DNA of 64,000 nt from JAWLHJ01 sp039587535 (GTDB taxonomy: Bacteria; Gemmatimonadota; Gemmatimonadetes; Longimicrobiales; Gaopeijiaceae): assembly GCA_039587535.1 (NCBI GenBank), contig JBDHIF010000004.1, positions 1 to 64,000 on the forward strand. The letters run 5' to 3'. Each line of letters starts with the position of its first letter. The stretch's first letter is position 1. The notes below the pieces were generated by a model. The model was not told the origin of the DNA, did no database searches, and worked only from the letters and a program-made list of their open reading frames with translations. Positions 15,885 through 25,117 of this stretch are shown here, in pieces. Position numbers and translations under genes: made by a program.

Positions 15885-16775
15885 TCAGCGGAATAGCCCT
15901 GCCAGATCCCAGCGCCGGATGGTCTCCTCGATGACGTCGCCCATGCGCTCATTCACCCGCTCGAAGTAGGTCCGGGACTGCTCCGCGTCGAAGGTCGGAT
16001 ACCCCTGCCCGGCCTGGTAGAGGATGATCGAGGACGGGAACGGATACGGTGCGGCTCCAGCGACACCGGCCGACGCCATGTCGGCGTCGTACCGTTCCGG
16101 ATGAACATGCTCCGGAACGACAGCCTGCATGTATCCCGTCTCGTTGTTCCCTGCGTGGCCGCCGTCCTCCCCGTACACTTCGAACGTGATGTCGCTGGCC
16201 AGCGTCCACCAGTTCGTGACCAGCGTTCGCACGCGATGTGCGCGACCGACCCGACCGGCTACCCGACTCAGAATGGCGGTCTGTGGTCCTCCATGCCCGT
16301 TGAGGACGATGATGTTCTTGAAGCCGTTCCTGGCCAAGCCCGAGAGGAGATCCTCCATGAACGCCTCGTACGCGTCCTCTTCGATGCGGAAAGTGCCCGG
16401 GAAGGCGTCCAGATCCCCCGTCACCCCGTAGTTCAGGGTCGGCGCGATCAGGGCGTTGAGACGCGGTGCCAGCTCCCGTGCCATGGCCTCGGGAGCCAGG
16501 TTGTCAGAGCCATTGGGCGCGACGCCGTGGGCTTCCAGGGTCCCGGTCGGGACCAATACCGTCTCGATGCTCTGGGGCACGAGCTCGGCGAATTCCTGCC
16601 ACCCCAGGAGGTTCATCTCCCGGGTCGTGGGCTCCTGTCCACCGAGGTCGGCGATCGCCACCACGAAGGTCACGGCGGTGGCCATGAGGGCTCGCCCGAC
16701 GACCGACGACCGAGGCCGTCGGCAAAGGGCGTCGTGAATGGTGTGGCCTCGGGATACGGGGGACGTCGTCGTCAT
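15885..16775 (-). CDS. Creatininase-family amidohydrolase, probably exported
   Basis: 296 residues. The family metal-site motifs are present: VLVPTGTLEAHGVAPNGSDN, NIIVLNGHGGPQTAIL and GEDGGHAGNNETGYMQ. A hydrophobic N-terminal stretch (ALMATAVTFVVAIADLGGQ) after a basic segment suggests a signal peptide, unusual for classical creatininase. Related enzymes hydrolyse creatinine or deformylate a mycofactocin/FAPy-type intermediate, so the substrate here is open. The start at 16775 is the longest option; ATG near 16685 would leave only the hydrophobic segment. Confidence 0.78.
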   Translation of the reverse strand: MTTTSPVSRGHTIHDALCRRPRSSVVGRALMATAVTFVVAIADLGGQEPTTREMNLLGWQEFAELVPQSIETVLVPTGTLEAHGVAPNGSDNLAPEAMARELAPRLNALIAPTLNYGVTGDLDAFPGTFRIEEDAYEAFMEDLLSGLARNGFKNIIVLNGHGGPQTAILSRVAGRVGRAHRVRTLVTNWWTLASDITFEVYGEDGGHAGNNETGYMQAVVPEHVHPERYDADMASAGVAGAAPYPFPSSIILYQAGQGYPTFDAEQSRTYFERVNERMGDVIEETIRRWDLAGLFR

Positions 16776-17025
16776 GGTTCGGTTGCCTCGGGCGGTGTGT
16801 GCAGGTCAGCGGAAGCCTACGTCCTCGAGAGGCGGCCCGCGAGCGAAGGTCGGCGACTTCACGAGAGAGGTCCTGGGGGCACCGCGCCCCTCACGCCATC
16901 TTCCGTCTCGTGCGCGGCTCGGGCGCCCCTAGCAAACAAAGGCCATCGCCGTCTCGAACCCTTGCCGACGATCCCGCCGAGTGCTACGCGTTCCTTCTTC
17001 CACACCCTCAACCCGCGAGCGTCCG

Positions 17026-18327
17026 ATGTCCCAGATCAAACACCGCCCGAATCGGCCCGATGCCCTTCCCCGAGTTGCCAGGCGCGCCACCGGGGCCGCG
17101 CTCCTGGCCCTCGTCGCTGCGTGCGGCGGCGGAGAGGTGCCTCAGTCCGACGCCGTCGTCTACGAGGGGGCAAGGGTGATCCCCGGAGACGGCAGCGGCC
17201 CTATCGAGAACGCGGTCTTCGTGGTCGAGGACGGTCGTTTCACCCTGGTCGGTCCTGCGGCAAGTTCGACCGTCCCGGCAGGCGGGGCGCGCGTGGACTT
17301 GACGGGAAAGACCGTCATCCCGGCGCTCGTGAACGCGCACATCCACCTGTCGCTGGACCGCGCCGAGCGTGAGGACCAGCTTCGGCACATGGCTTACTAC
17401 GGCCAGGGGACCGTCGTGGTCATGGGAACGGACGAGGGCCCCGTCCCGGTCGAAATCCGGGACAACCCGCCCGCCGACGGAGCCCGCACCCTCATCGCCG
17501 GTCGGGGCATCACGTCGCCCGAGCCCGGACGCACGGAGGTTCCCCACTGGGTGACGACGGAGGAGGAGGCCAGGTCCGCCGTGCGCGAGGTCGCGGAATA
17601 CGGCGCTGACGTCGTCAAGATCTGGGTGGACGACCGGAACGGGCAGTACGAGCGGCTGTCCGAGCCGCTCTACTCGGCGATCATCGACGAGGCGCACCAG
17701 AACGGGCTCAAGGTAGCGGCGCACATCTTCCGCCTCGAGGACGCCAAGGGGCTGCTCCGAAACGGCGTGGACATGTTCGCGCACGGGATCCGCGACCAGG
17801 TTCTGGACGATGAGCTCCTGGCGCTCTGGGAGGAGCGAGGTGACGTCACACTGATCCCCAACCTCCCGGGTCCGGGCGTCCCCGCAGACCTGTCTTGGAT
17901 CACGACGGTTCCGGATGAGCAGCTCGAGGAGATGCAGGCCGGGGAGACGGAGCGCCCGGCGGCTCAGGAAGCCTTCGCGATCCAGGCCGAGAACCTGACG
18001 CGGCTTAGCCAAGCCGGCGCCAACATCGCCTTCGGAACGGACGGCAGCACGCCTTGGGCGGTACACCTCGAGATGGAGGACATGGTCCGGGCCGGCATGA
18101 GCCCGGCGGACGTCATCCAGGCGGCGACCGGGAGGTCAGCCGCCCTGTTCGGGTTGACGGACCGTGGTGCCATCGCCTCGGGCAGGGCAGCCGACTTCGT
18201 GGTGCTCGACGCCAACCCTCTGGACGACATCACCAACTCCCGCATGATCGCGGACGTTTACCTCCGGGGGGTCGCCGTGGACCGCGCCGCTCTGGCCAAC
18301 CACTTCCGCGGGGAGGCCATGCAGTAG
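17026..18327 (+). CDS. Amidohydrolase-family lipoprotein
   Basis: 433 residues from ATG 17026. A lipobox-like end of the signal peptide (LLALVAACGGG) suggests anchoring as a lipoprotein. The metal-dependent hydrolase core follows: VIPALVNAHIHLSLDRA with the HxH metal pair, DVVKIWVD, LKVAAHIFR, FGTDGST with the catalytic Asp, and the C-terminal GAIASGRAADFVVLDANPL typical of imidazolonepropionase/prolidase-like members. The substrate is not predictable. It is divergent from the creatininase gene across 250 bases in which I see no other feature. Confidence 0.82.
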   Translation: MSQIKHRPNRPDALPRVARRATGAALLALVAACGGGEVPQSDAVVYEGARVIPGDGSGPIENAVFVVEDGRFTLVGPAASSTVPAGGARVDLTGKTVIPALVNAHIHLSLDRAEREDQLRHMAYYGQGTVVVMGTDEGPVPVEIRDNPPADGARTLIAGRGITSPEPGRTEVPHWVTTEEEARSAVREVAEYGADVVKIWVDDRNGQYERLSEPLYSAIIDEAHQNGLKVAAHIFRLEDAKGLLRNGVDMFAHGIRDQVLDDELLALWEERGDVTLIPNLPGPGVPADLSWITTVPDEQLEEMQAGETERPAAQEAFAIQAENLTRLSQAGANIAFGTDGSTPWAVHLEMEDMVRAGMSPADVIQAATGRSAALFGLTDRGAIASGRAADFVVLDANPLDDITNSRMIADVYLRGVAVDRAALANHFRGEAMQ

Positions 18328-18483
18328 GCGCTGAAGCGGGCCGAGCCGGCGAACGGGTAATCGGCGGCCTACCCCTGAGGCATCGTCAATGCCCGGGTGG
18401 GCCGGCCTCCGGGCACTGCTTATGGCGGCCAGCCTCCTGGTCCGATGGCGGTTGCCGGCGCGGCGGTGATTCTTCGGCCCGAC

Positions 18484-19488
18484 TCAGTCGTCGCTCGCGC
18501 GATGCTTCTCGATGAACTCCTCGGAGCCTTCGGGGAGCAGCAGGGAATCGGCGATGGCCGCGATCTCCTCGGCCTGTTCCCAAGCCCTCTCCAGGCGCCA
18601 TAGCTGGCCGTCCAGCGCCCTCCGTTCCTCTTCCTCGTGTAGCGCCATCTCGACGGCCAGCTTCACGGGCTTGGGCATCTTGTTGATGTATCCCGGAACG
18701 CCCTTCTTGTCGGTGAATCGATCACCTTGGACCACGTCGGCCATGAACGCCTCCGGGTGTCCGACTCGCTCGATCTCGGTCACGGCGGTCTGCACGATGT
18801 CGCGCTTGGCACCCGAGCGATTGATGGCCGGCACGATCTGACTGGCCATCCGGCGGGCTTCTTCTCCTTCGAACCACTCCTTCCGACCCCCCTTTCGCAC
18901 CTGGACGCGGAACCCGTCCGGCGTGGCACCGTCAGACCTGAGCCGGGTGCCGAGGAGATCCATCCGCTTGAGCTTGATGACCCGCCCGTCGTCAGGGCGA
19001 AGCTTCACCAGCGTGCGCCCGTTGAGCCAGAGATTCCAGAGGTTGCCGGTCTGCCCCAGGAGCGCGCCACCGATGACGCCAGCCAGCGCCCCACCCATGA
19101 CCACGCCACCGACCACCACGGCTCCTCCGGCTCCGTACAGGATGGCCTTCTTCCTCCTCCGGCCGAATTGATCTCCATAACGCCAGGCGGCGAACTCGCC
19201 ACGAAGGGGATCCCCGATCCGGACGAGCTCGAGCCCCTCCGGGAGCCGCGCCAAGCCGATCTCGTCGGTGGACACCCGTACCCTCGTGTCCCGGAAGAGG
19301 CGCTCACAGGTCTCCACGGCCTCCCAGCGCTCCTCGAGGGGCGTGAGGTTCCAGCGCTCGCAGCGCCGGCACACCACCCATAGGCGCCCCCGGGCCTGGT
19401 CGAAGGCGAGCCGTCGACCCACCGGAAACGATTCCACAACCTCGTTCTCGCCGAGCGGGCGATTACAGAACATGCAGGTCTTGTACAT
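18484..19488 (-). CDS. Hypothetical zinc-ribbon protein with membrane segment
   Basis: 334 residues, not recognised. The N-terminus holds two Cys pairs (CMFCNRPL at residues 5-8 and CRRCERW near residues 40-43), a probable zinc ribbon. Around residues 113-150 a glycine-rich hydrophobic segment (GAGGAVVVGGVVMGGALAGV) could form one or two membrane passes. The C-terminal half is charged, ends in a Glu-rich helical stretch and contains no known catalytic motif. It stands alone between a convergent amidohydrolase gene and the M3 peptidase gene about 98 bases away. Confidence 0.6.
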   Translation of the reverse strand: MYKTCMFCNRPLGENEVVESFPVGRRLAFDQARGRLWVVCRRCERWNLTPLEERWEAVETCERLFRDTRVRVSTDEIGLARLPEGLELVRIGDPLRGEFAAWRYGDQFGRRRKKAILYGAGGAVVVGGVVMGGALAGVIGGALLGQTGNLWNLWLNGRTLVKLRPDDGRVIKLKRMDLLGTRLRSDGATPDGFRVQVRKGGRKEWFEGEEARRMASQIVPAINRSGAKRDIVQTAVTEIERVGHPEAFMADVVQGDRFTDKKGVPGYINKMPKPVKLAVEMALHEEEERRALDGQLWRLERAWEQAEEIAAIADSLLLPEGSEEFIEKHRASDD

Positions 19489-19585
19489 CCACCCCTCACT
19501 CCACCCGGGTGATCAAGGGGCCCCGCCGCGGATCTCCGCGCATCGGGGTACCCACGTCACATTACGAAGCCGGGAGCGGAGACGT

Positions 19586-21637
19586 TCAACGGGTGGCGGT
19601 GAGCCCCCGCCTGCGAAGGAGCGGATCGACGCGCGGATCGCGACCCCTGAAGTCCCGGTACATCTCCTCGGCCTCCACGCTCCCGCCCCGTGACAGGACC
19701 GTGGAGCAGAGCCGGTCACCGTTCGCACGCGTGGGGCCGCCGTGCTCCTCGAACCATGCCACCGCATCCGCGTCCAGCACCTCGGCCCATATGTAGGCGT
19801 AGTACCCCGCCGAGTAGCCGCCCATGATGTGAGAGAAGTACGGCAACCGATAGCGCGGCGGCACGGCCGCGACATCGAAGCCCGCGTCGGCCAGGACCGC
19901 TGCCTCGAAGTCGAGCAGATCCTCGGCCGACGGCACGGCCTCGGGCGCGAGCTGGTGCAGTGCCTGATCGAGAACACATGCGGCCAGATACTCGGTCGTC
20001 TGGTACCCCTGATCGAAGCGGCGCATCTCCCGCACCTGGTCCACGATCTCCGGCGGCATGCCCTCGCCGGTCTCGTAGTCAGCCGCATAGTTGGCGAGAA
20101 TCTCCGGCCACAACGCCCAGATCTCGTTGAACTGAGAGGGGAACTCCACGAAATCCCGGGGCACAGCGGTGCCCGAGAACAAAGGGAACCGAACGTCGGA
20201 CAGCAATCCGTGCAGCGCGTGCCCGAACTCGTGAAAGAGGGTGGTGACTTCGGTGAGCGTCAGCAGGGTAGGTGCTCCCACGCCCGGCTTGACGACGTTC
20301 TGATGGATGGCCACCACTGGGGCCTCCTCCAGCAGCCCGTTCTGCCGCACGTAAGAGCTCATCCACGCCCCGCCGCGCTTCGAAGGGCGCGCGTAGAGGT
20401 CGGCGAGCAGAAGCGCCATGGGTTCCCCTCTCTCACGACGCACGTCCCAGACCCGAACGTCGGGGTGGTACGTGGGGAGGTCCATACGCTCCTCGAACGT
20501 CAGCCCGAACAGCAGCGACGCGGTGTGAAAGACACCCTTCTCGAGCACGCGATCGAGCTCGAAGTACCGGGTAAGGGCATGCTGGTCCAGCTGGTGCTCA
20601 ACGCTCCATCGCTGTCGGGCGTAGTATGCCCAGTCCCACGCGCTCAGATCGAAGCCGTCACCGCCCTCGTCAATGAGTGCCTGGAGAGCCGCCGCCTCCC
20701 GCCGGGCGTTCCGCACCGCGGGCGGCACCAGCTCGGCCAGCCGATCGTTCACCGCCTGCGCGGTCTTCGCAGTCTGATCTTCCAGCACGAAGGCCGCGTG
20801 GTGCTCATAGCCGAGGAGCCGAGCTCGCTCCGCTCGCAGCCGAGCCACGCGGCTGACGAGCTCGCGATTGTCCCACGACGCGCCTCGACTCCCCCTGTTG
20901 AGCGAGGCTTCCAACACCCGGCGTCTCAGCGCACGATCCTCCAGAAACGCCAACACTGGCTGCCCGCTGGTGTTCTGCAGTGGGATGACGTGCTTCCCCC
21001 CCAGACCCCGCTCCTCCGCGGCCCGACGGGCATTGTCCACCTCCGCCTCAGGCATCCCTCGGAGCAACTCCGGATCGTCCACCACCACCACGGAGTCGTT
21101 GACCTCATGGAGGACGTTCTGGCTGAAGCGGGTGGAAAGCTCCGCGAGCTCCGCGTTCAGCGCCTTCAGGCGCTCCTTGGCTTCCTCGTCGAGCTTGGCA
21201 CCGGCACGCACGAACAGCTCATGGTACCGCTCCACCAGCCTCCGGGACTCGGGGTCCAGGCCCAGCTCCGGTAACCGGCCGTGAAGTGCGTCAACCCGTC
21301 GGAAGAGGTCGGGATCCAGGAGGATCGCATCGGAGTGGGCCGCCAGCTTGGGTGAGATCTCCGTGCGCAGGGCCTCGAGGGCGTCGTTGGTATCGGCACC
21401 CACCAGATTGAAGAAGACGAGCCTCACGCGCTGGAGCGTCCGACCCGTCCGCTCGAGCGCTTCGAGCGTATTCTCGAACGTGGGTGGGTCGGCGTCCTCC
21501 GCGATGGCGGCCACCTCGCGGCGCTGTGCCACCATCCCGTGCTCGAACGCGGGCCCGAAGTGCTCCGACCGGATCAGGTGGAAGGGCGGATACCCCAGAG
21601 GGAGCTCACCCTCCGAGAGGAGTGGATTAGGGGTCAA
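19586..21637 (-). CDS. prlC: M3-family oligopeptidase (oligopeptidase A-like)
   Basis: 683 residues, the usual length for oligopeptidase A/dipeptidyl carboxypeptidase. The zinc motif HEFGHALHGLLSD lies near residue 470, with the supporting downstream Glu region. The N-terminal half is the helical channel domain (FENTLEALERTGRTLQRVRL). Degrades short peptides in the cytoplasm; no signal peptide is visible. The start at 21637 gives MTPNPLLSEGELPLGYPPFH, a normal N-terminus. The DinB-family gene lies 39 bases upstream on the same strand and may share its transcript. Confidence 0.9.
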   Translation of the reverse strand: MTPNPLLSEGELPLGYPPFHLIRSEHFGPAFEHGMVAQRREVAAIAEDADPPTFENTLEALERTGRTLQRVRLVFFNLVGADTNDALEALRTEISPKLAAHSDAILLDPDLFRRVDALHGRLPELGLDPESRRLVERYHELFVRAGAKLDEEAKERLKALNAELAELSTRFSQNVLHEVNDSVVVVDDPELLRGMPEAEVDNARRAAEERGLGGKHVIPLQNTSGQPVLAFLEDRALRRRVLEASLNRGSRGASWDNRELVSRVARLRAERARLLGYEHHAAFVLEDQTAKTAQAVNDRLAELVPPAVRNARREAAALQALIDEGGDGFDLSAWDWAYYARQRWSVEHQLDQHALTRYFELDRVLEKGVFHTASLLFGLTFEERMDLPTYHPDVRVWDVRRERGEPMALLLADLYARPSKRGGAWMSSYVRQNGLLEEAPVVAIHQNVVKPGVGAPTLLTLTEVTTLFHEFGHALHGLLSDVRFPLFSGTAVPRDFVEFPSQFNEIWALWPEILANYAADYETGEGMPPEIVDQVREMRRFDQGYQTTEYLAACVLDQALHQLAPEAVPSAEDLLDFEAAVLADAGFDVAAVPPRYRLPYFSHIMGGYSAGYYAYIWAEVLDADAVAWFEEHGGPTRANGDRLCSTVLSRGGSVEAEEMYRDFRGRDPRVDPLLRRRGLTATR

Positions 21638-21676
21638 CGGTGCCCTCCTGATCGCGAGCTCGGCTCCTGGGGATCC

Positions 21677-22207
21677 TCAACCGCCCAGGTATCGCTCGCG
21701 AACGATGTTGAGGTGGTGGATGAGGTGTCCGGCGGTGATCCAGGCGATCCCGCGGACGCTCACCTCACTTCGGTTGGCGATGCCACGCCGAGCCCAGGCT
21801 TCCTCCGGAAGTCCGTCGAACAAGCTGACGGTCGCGTGCCTGACCGTTCCCAGCTCCGCCATGAGAGACGGCAGGGTCCGACGACCGACCCCGGCAGGGC
21901 CCATGTAGGCCTGCTCATCCCACCCGGGGAGCTCCGTTCCGTCCCCTCTGGCGATACGCAGAGCCCGGTAGGCGAAGATCCGCTCGGCGTCCGCGCAATG
22001 CTGCAGGACCTCCTTCAGCGTCCACTTCCCCTCGGCGTAGGCCGATCCCGCGACCTCTTCCGAAACACCGCCGAAGAGATCGGCGACTTCTTCGGAGCCG
22101 TGGGCCAGCGAGGCGAGGATATCGCCGTCCGGTACCTTGGCGATGTACGGGGCGTAAAAGGGTGCGAACTCGTCGGAAGCGGGCCTGAGAGAGCGATGCG
22201 TCGTCAT
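21677..22207 (-). CDS. DinB-family protein
   Basis: 176 residues forming a four-helix DinB/YfiT bundle. The three metal-ligand histidines are recognisable: HCADAERIFAYRAL, and the pair in TAGHLIHHLNIVRERYL near the C-terminus. Family members include metal-dependent thiol-S-transferases and many uncharacterised proteins. No N-terminal extension. It is followed after 39 bases by the M3 peptidase gene. Confidence 0.85.
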   Translation of the reverse strand: MTTHRSLRPASDEFAPFYAPYIAKVPDGDILASLAHGSEEVADLFGGVSEEVAGSAYAEGKWTLKEVLQHCADAERIFAYRALRIARGDGTELPGWDEQAYMGPAGVGRRTLPSLMAELGTVRHATVSLFDGLPEEAWARRGIANRSEVSVRGIAWITAGHLIHHLNIVRERYLGG

Positions 22208-22298
22208 GGACCTATCGTGTCGTAGAACGGGGAACGCCCGATGATACCACCTTGGCGCACGAATGCGCAGGCCGAGCCGACCTCACGCACCCATCAGG

Positions 22299-23639
22299 TC
22301 ACTTGGGGGACACCTCCGAGAGATGGAGCGTCGCCTCCTGGAGCTCCCCGGATGCATACGTGCCCACCCAGATGTTGTAGTTCCCGCTGGGCGGGTCGGG
22401 AAGATGGATCATCGGGTTCGTGCCGTCCCAGTCGTCGCTGCAGTGCCACGTGCCATTGGCGTCGTTGACCAGCAGCGTGATGTCCGCGTCAGACTCGGCA
22501 GAGATGTAGAGCGGAAGAGATCCCGCCGTGTAGTTCAGGTCGAAGTCCGGCGCATCCAGATTGATGTACCCCCGGCAGTCGGGACCGGAAACCGGGTTGG
22601 CCGAGCCCCCGCCCGCCTGGAGTGAGCGCGACACCGGATCCGGCGTGAACCCGCTGGACAACGTGATGGTCTCGTAGACCGGTGCTGCCGAGATATCGGG
22701 CATCCCCTCTCCGAAGCCCCGGTCTGACCCCGAGGGCGCGATCTCCGAGAAGTGGAGCGTGGCATCCCGGGTCTGGCCCGAAGAGTACGTGCCCACCCAC
22801 ACGTTGTAGTTCCCGCTGCTGGGACTCTCGAAATGGATCATTGGATCCGTCCCGTCCCAGTCGTCGCTGCAGTGCCAGCTCCCCGAGGGATCGTTCACCA
22901 GCAGCGTGATGTCGCTCTCAGATCGAGCGTAGATGTAGAGCGGAGGCGATCCCGCCGTGTAGTTCAGGTCGAAGTCCGGCGCATCCAGATTGATGTATCC
23001 GAGGCAGCCCGGACCCGAGACCGGGTTGGGCGAGCCCCCGCCCGCCTGGAGTGAGCGCGACACCGGATCCGGCATGAACCCGCTGGACAGGGTGATGGTC
23101 TCGTAGACCGGCACCGCCGAGACGTCGGGCATCTCTTCAACCGACCCTGACGGATCCATCTCCGTGAAGTAGAGCGTGGCATCCTGGGTCTGGCCCGAAG
23201 AATACGTGCCCACCCACACGTTGTAGTTCCCGCTGCTGGGACTCTCGAAATGGATCATTGGATCCGTTCCGTCCCAGTCGTCGCTGCAGTGCCAGCTCCC
23301 CGAGGGATCGTTCACCAGCAGGGTGATGTCGCTCCCGGACCGGGCGTAGATGTAGAGCGAGGAGCTCCCCGCCGTGTAGTTCAAGTCGTAATCGGGACGC
23401 TCCGCATTGATGAACCCCGCGCACCCTGTGCCGTCGATGGAGTTGCTGTCAACGCCCCCCGCCTGGAGTGAGCGCGAGACCGGATCCGGCATGAACCCCG
23501 CGGTGAGGTTCAGGGTCTCGTAGAACGGCGCCGCCTTCCAGTTCTGGGCAGCGACAGGAGCGACGGACAAGAGCGTCGCGGCAGCCAGGACGGCACTCGC
23601 CGACAGGACTCGGGACGTTCGATTCAAGACGATCTCCAC
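22299..23639 (-). CDS. Secreted protein of three tandem PPC-like repeats
   Basis: 446 residues: a signal peptide (LSASAVLAAATLLSVAPVAA) and then three repeats of about 140 residues starting near residues 39, 178 and 321. Each repeat has YETITLSSGFMPDPVSRSLQ, a Cys in a GxxG-type turn, LNYTAGSxxLYIYARS, ITLLVNDPSGSWHCSDDWDG and YNVWVGTYSSGQT. The fold looks like a beta-sandwich of the pre-peptidase C-terminal type, with an Asp-rich loop that could bind calcium and two Cys per repeat that may form a disulfide. No enzyme domain is attached. DNA-level identity between repeats is high, so the duplications are recent. Confidence 0.65.
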   Translation of the reverse strand: MEIVLNRTSRVLSASAVLAAATLLSVAPVAAQNWKAAPFYETLNLTAGFMPDPVSRSLQAGGVDSNSIDGTGCAGFINAERPDYDLNYTAGSSSLYIYARSGSDITLLVNDPSGSWHCSDDWDGTDPMIHFESPSSGNYNVWVGTYSSGQTQDATLYFTEMDPSGSVEEMPDVSAVPVYETITLSSGFMPDPVSRSLQAGGGSPNPVSGPGCLGYINLDAPDFDLNYTAGSPPLYIYARSESDITLLVNDPSGSWHCSDDWDGTDPMIHFESPSSGNYNVWVGTYSSGQTRDATLHFSEIAPSGSDRGFGEGMPDISAAPVYETITLSSGFTPDPVSRSLQAGGGSANPVSGPDCRGYINLDAPDFDLNYTAGSLPLYISAESDADITLLVNDANGTWHCSDDWDGTNPMIHLPDPPSGNYNIWVGTYASGELQEATLHLSEVSPK

Positions 23640-23741
23640 GCGAGCATGACTGGGACGGGACGATTTCCCGATCCACGTTCAACGCTAACCTCGGCTGCAC
23701 GGCCTATGCCAAGCTTTTTTCTCGAGCCCCTTCGGGATCGT

Positions 23742-24467
23742 TCAACGCCTCGAGGAACGGACGCCGATCAGCGCCGCCGCCTCCGGTGACGGCGGCCTCC
23801 GCAGCAGCTCTCCGGTCGGCCCCGCGGCGACGACCGAGCCCCTGTCCATGAGGACGAGCGTGTCGGCCAGGGCTCGCACATCATCGAGGGCATGGGTCAC
23901 GAGGATCATCGGTACGGAGGTCAGCTCCTGGATCTCGTCGAGGGCATCGCGCAGCTCGCTTCGCACTCGGAAGTCGAGTGCCGCGAAGGGCTCGTCCAGC
24001 AGCAGAAGCTCGGGCTCCGGAGCCAAGGCACGGGCCAGTGCCACGCGTTGGCGTTCGCCACCCGACAAGCTCCGGGGCCTCCGCCGCTCGTAGCCCCCCA
24101 AGCCTACGAGCTCTAGGAGCTCTGCGACCCGGCGACGGCGAGCCTCCCGGTCCCACGCATGAAGACCGAACGCGACGTTGGCACGGACGTCGAGATGGGG
24201 AAAGAGCGCGTATTCCTGGAACACGAGGCCGATCCTACGCTCCTGAGGACGCACGAAGAGACCCGCCGGTATGTCCAGCAGTGCCCGTTCTCCGAGAAGG
24301 ATTCGCCCTCGATCCGCTCGCTCGAGACCGGCAAGGTGTCGGAGCGTAAGCGACTTCCCGGCTCCCGATGGTCCGAACAGGGCAGCGATCCCCGCGCCCG
24401 GCGTATCGAAGGCGACGTCCAGGGTGAAGTCCGGAAGCACGGCTCGCAGCGAGACGCGGAGGTTCAC
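23742..24467 (-). CDS. modC: Molybdate ABC transporter ATPase
   Basis: 241 residues: Walker A FGPSGAGKSLT, signature LSGGERQRVALARAL, Walker B LLLLDEPFAALD, switch His in VTHALDD. It powers molybdate (or tungstate) import with ModB and ModA. The usual C-terminal MOP (molybdate-sensing) domain of ModC is absent; the protein ends soon after the ATPase core, so any feedback by molybdate must come from elsewhere. ATG overlaps the modB stop by four bases. Confidence 0.88.
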   Translation of the reverse strand: MNLRVSLRAVLPDFTLDVAFDTPGAGIAALFGPSGAGKSLTLRHLAGLERADRGRILLGERALLDIPAGLFVRPQERRIGLVFQEYALFPHLDVRANVAFGLHAWDREARRRRVAELLELVGLGGYERRRPRSLSGGERQRVALARALAPEPELLLLDEPFAALDFRVRSELRDALDEIQELTSVPMILVTHALDDVRALADTLVLMDRGSVVAAGPTGELLRRPPSPEAAALIGVRSSRR

Positions 24468-25117
24468 CAGCCCGGACCTCGTCCGACCCGTGTGAGCACC
24501 AGCAGGGCCAGACCGGCCGCTCCGGTGAGCGCCAAGGCGAGCATGCCTGCCTCATCCATGCGACCAGCCTGGACGTGGTCGTAGATGGCCAGGCTGGCGG
24601 TGCGGGTCCGACCAGGGATGCTGCCAGCCACCATCACGGTGGCACCGAACTCCCCTACGGCACGCGCGAAGGTGAGCGCCAGGCCGGCCAGCACTGCCCG
24701 CCAGGCCAGCGGGAGGGTCACGGTCAGCCAGATGGCGAGCTCTCCCCTGCCCAGAGTCCGCGCCGCTTCCTCGTACGCGGGATCTACCTGCTCGAAGCCT
24801 GCCTGGGCTGCGCGAATCATGAACGGCGCGGAAGCGACGAACGCCGCGAGAACCGCCCCGGTTCTCGAGAACACGATGCGGCCGAGGCCAAGGGCCTCGA
24901 CCCATCCACCGACGACCCCGCCCTCGCCCAGCACGAGCAACAGCACGTATCCCAGAACCGTGGGGGGCAGCACCATGGGCAGCAGCAGAAGCACGGCGAG
25001 AAGGTCACGACCCGGAATCGACTTCCGCGCCAGAATCCACGCCAACGGAAGCCCGACCACCGTCGCGAGGACCGTGGCGTTCAGCGCGACCCAGAGGGAG
25101 AGGACGAGGGGGGTCAT
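24464..25117 (-). CDS. modB: Molybdate ABC transporter permease
   Basis: 217 residues from ATG 25117 with about five to six membrane segments. The ABC-permease EAA loop EEAARTLGRGELAIWLTVTL and the ModB-typical ARAVGEFGATVMVAGSIPGR are present. Forms the inner-membrane channel for molybdate. Its start overlaps the modA stop (ATGA) and its stop overlaps modC, so the three genes are translationally coupled. Confidence 0.92.
   Translation of the reverse strand: MTPLVLSLWVALNATVLATVVGLPLAWILARKSIPGRDLLAVLLLLPMVLPPTVLGYVLLLVLGEGGVVGGWVEALGLGRIVFSRTGAVLAAFVASAPFMIRAAQAGFEQVDPAYEEAARTLGRGELAIWLTVTLPLAWRAVLAGLALTFARAVGEFGATVMVAGSIPGRTRTASLAIYDHVQAGRMDEAGMLALALTGAAGLALLVLTRVGRGPGW

Noticed and set aside
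19742..21274. 510-codon plus-strand frame
   Set aside because: Antisense to the M3 oligopeptidase with an intact HEFGH site.
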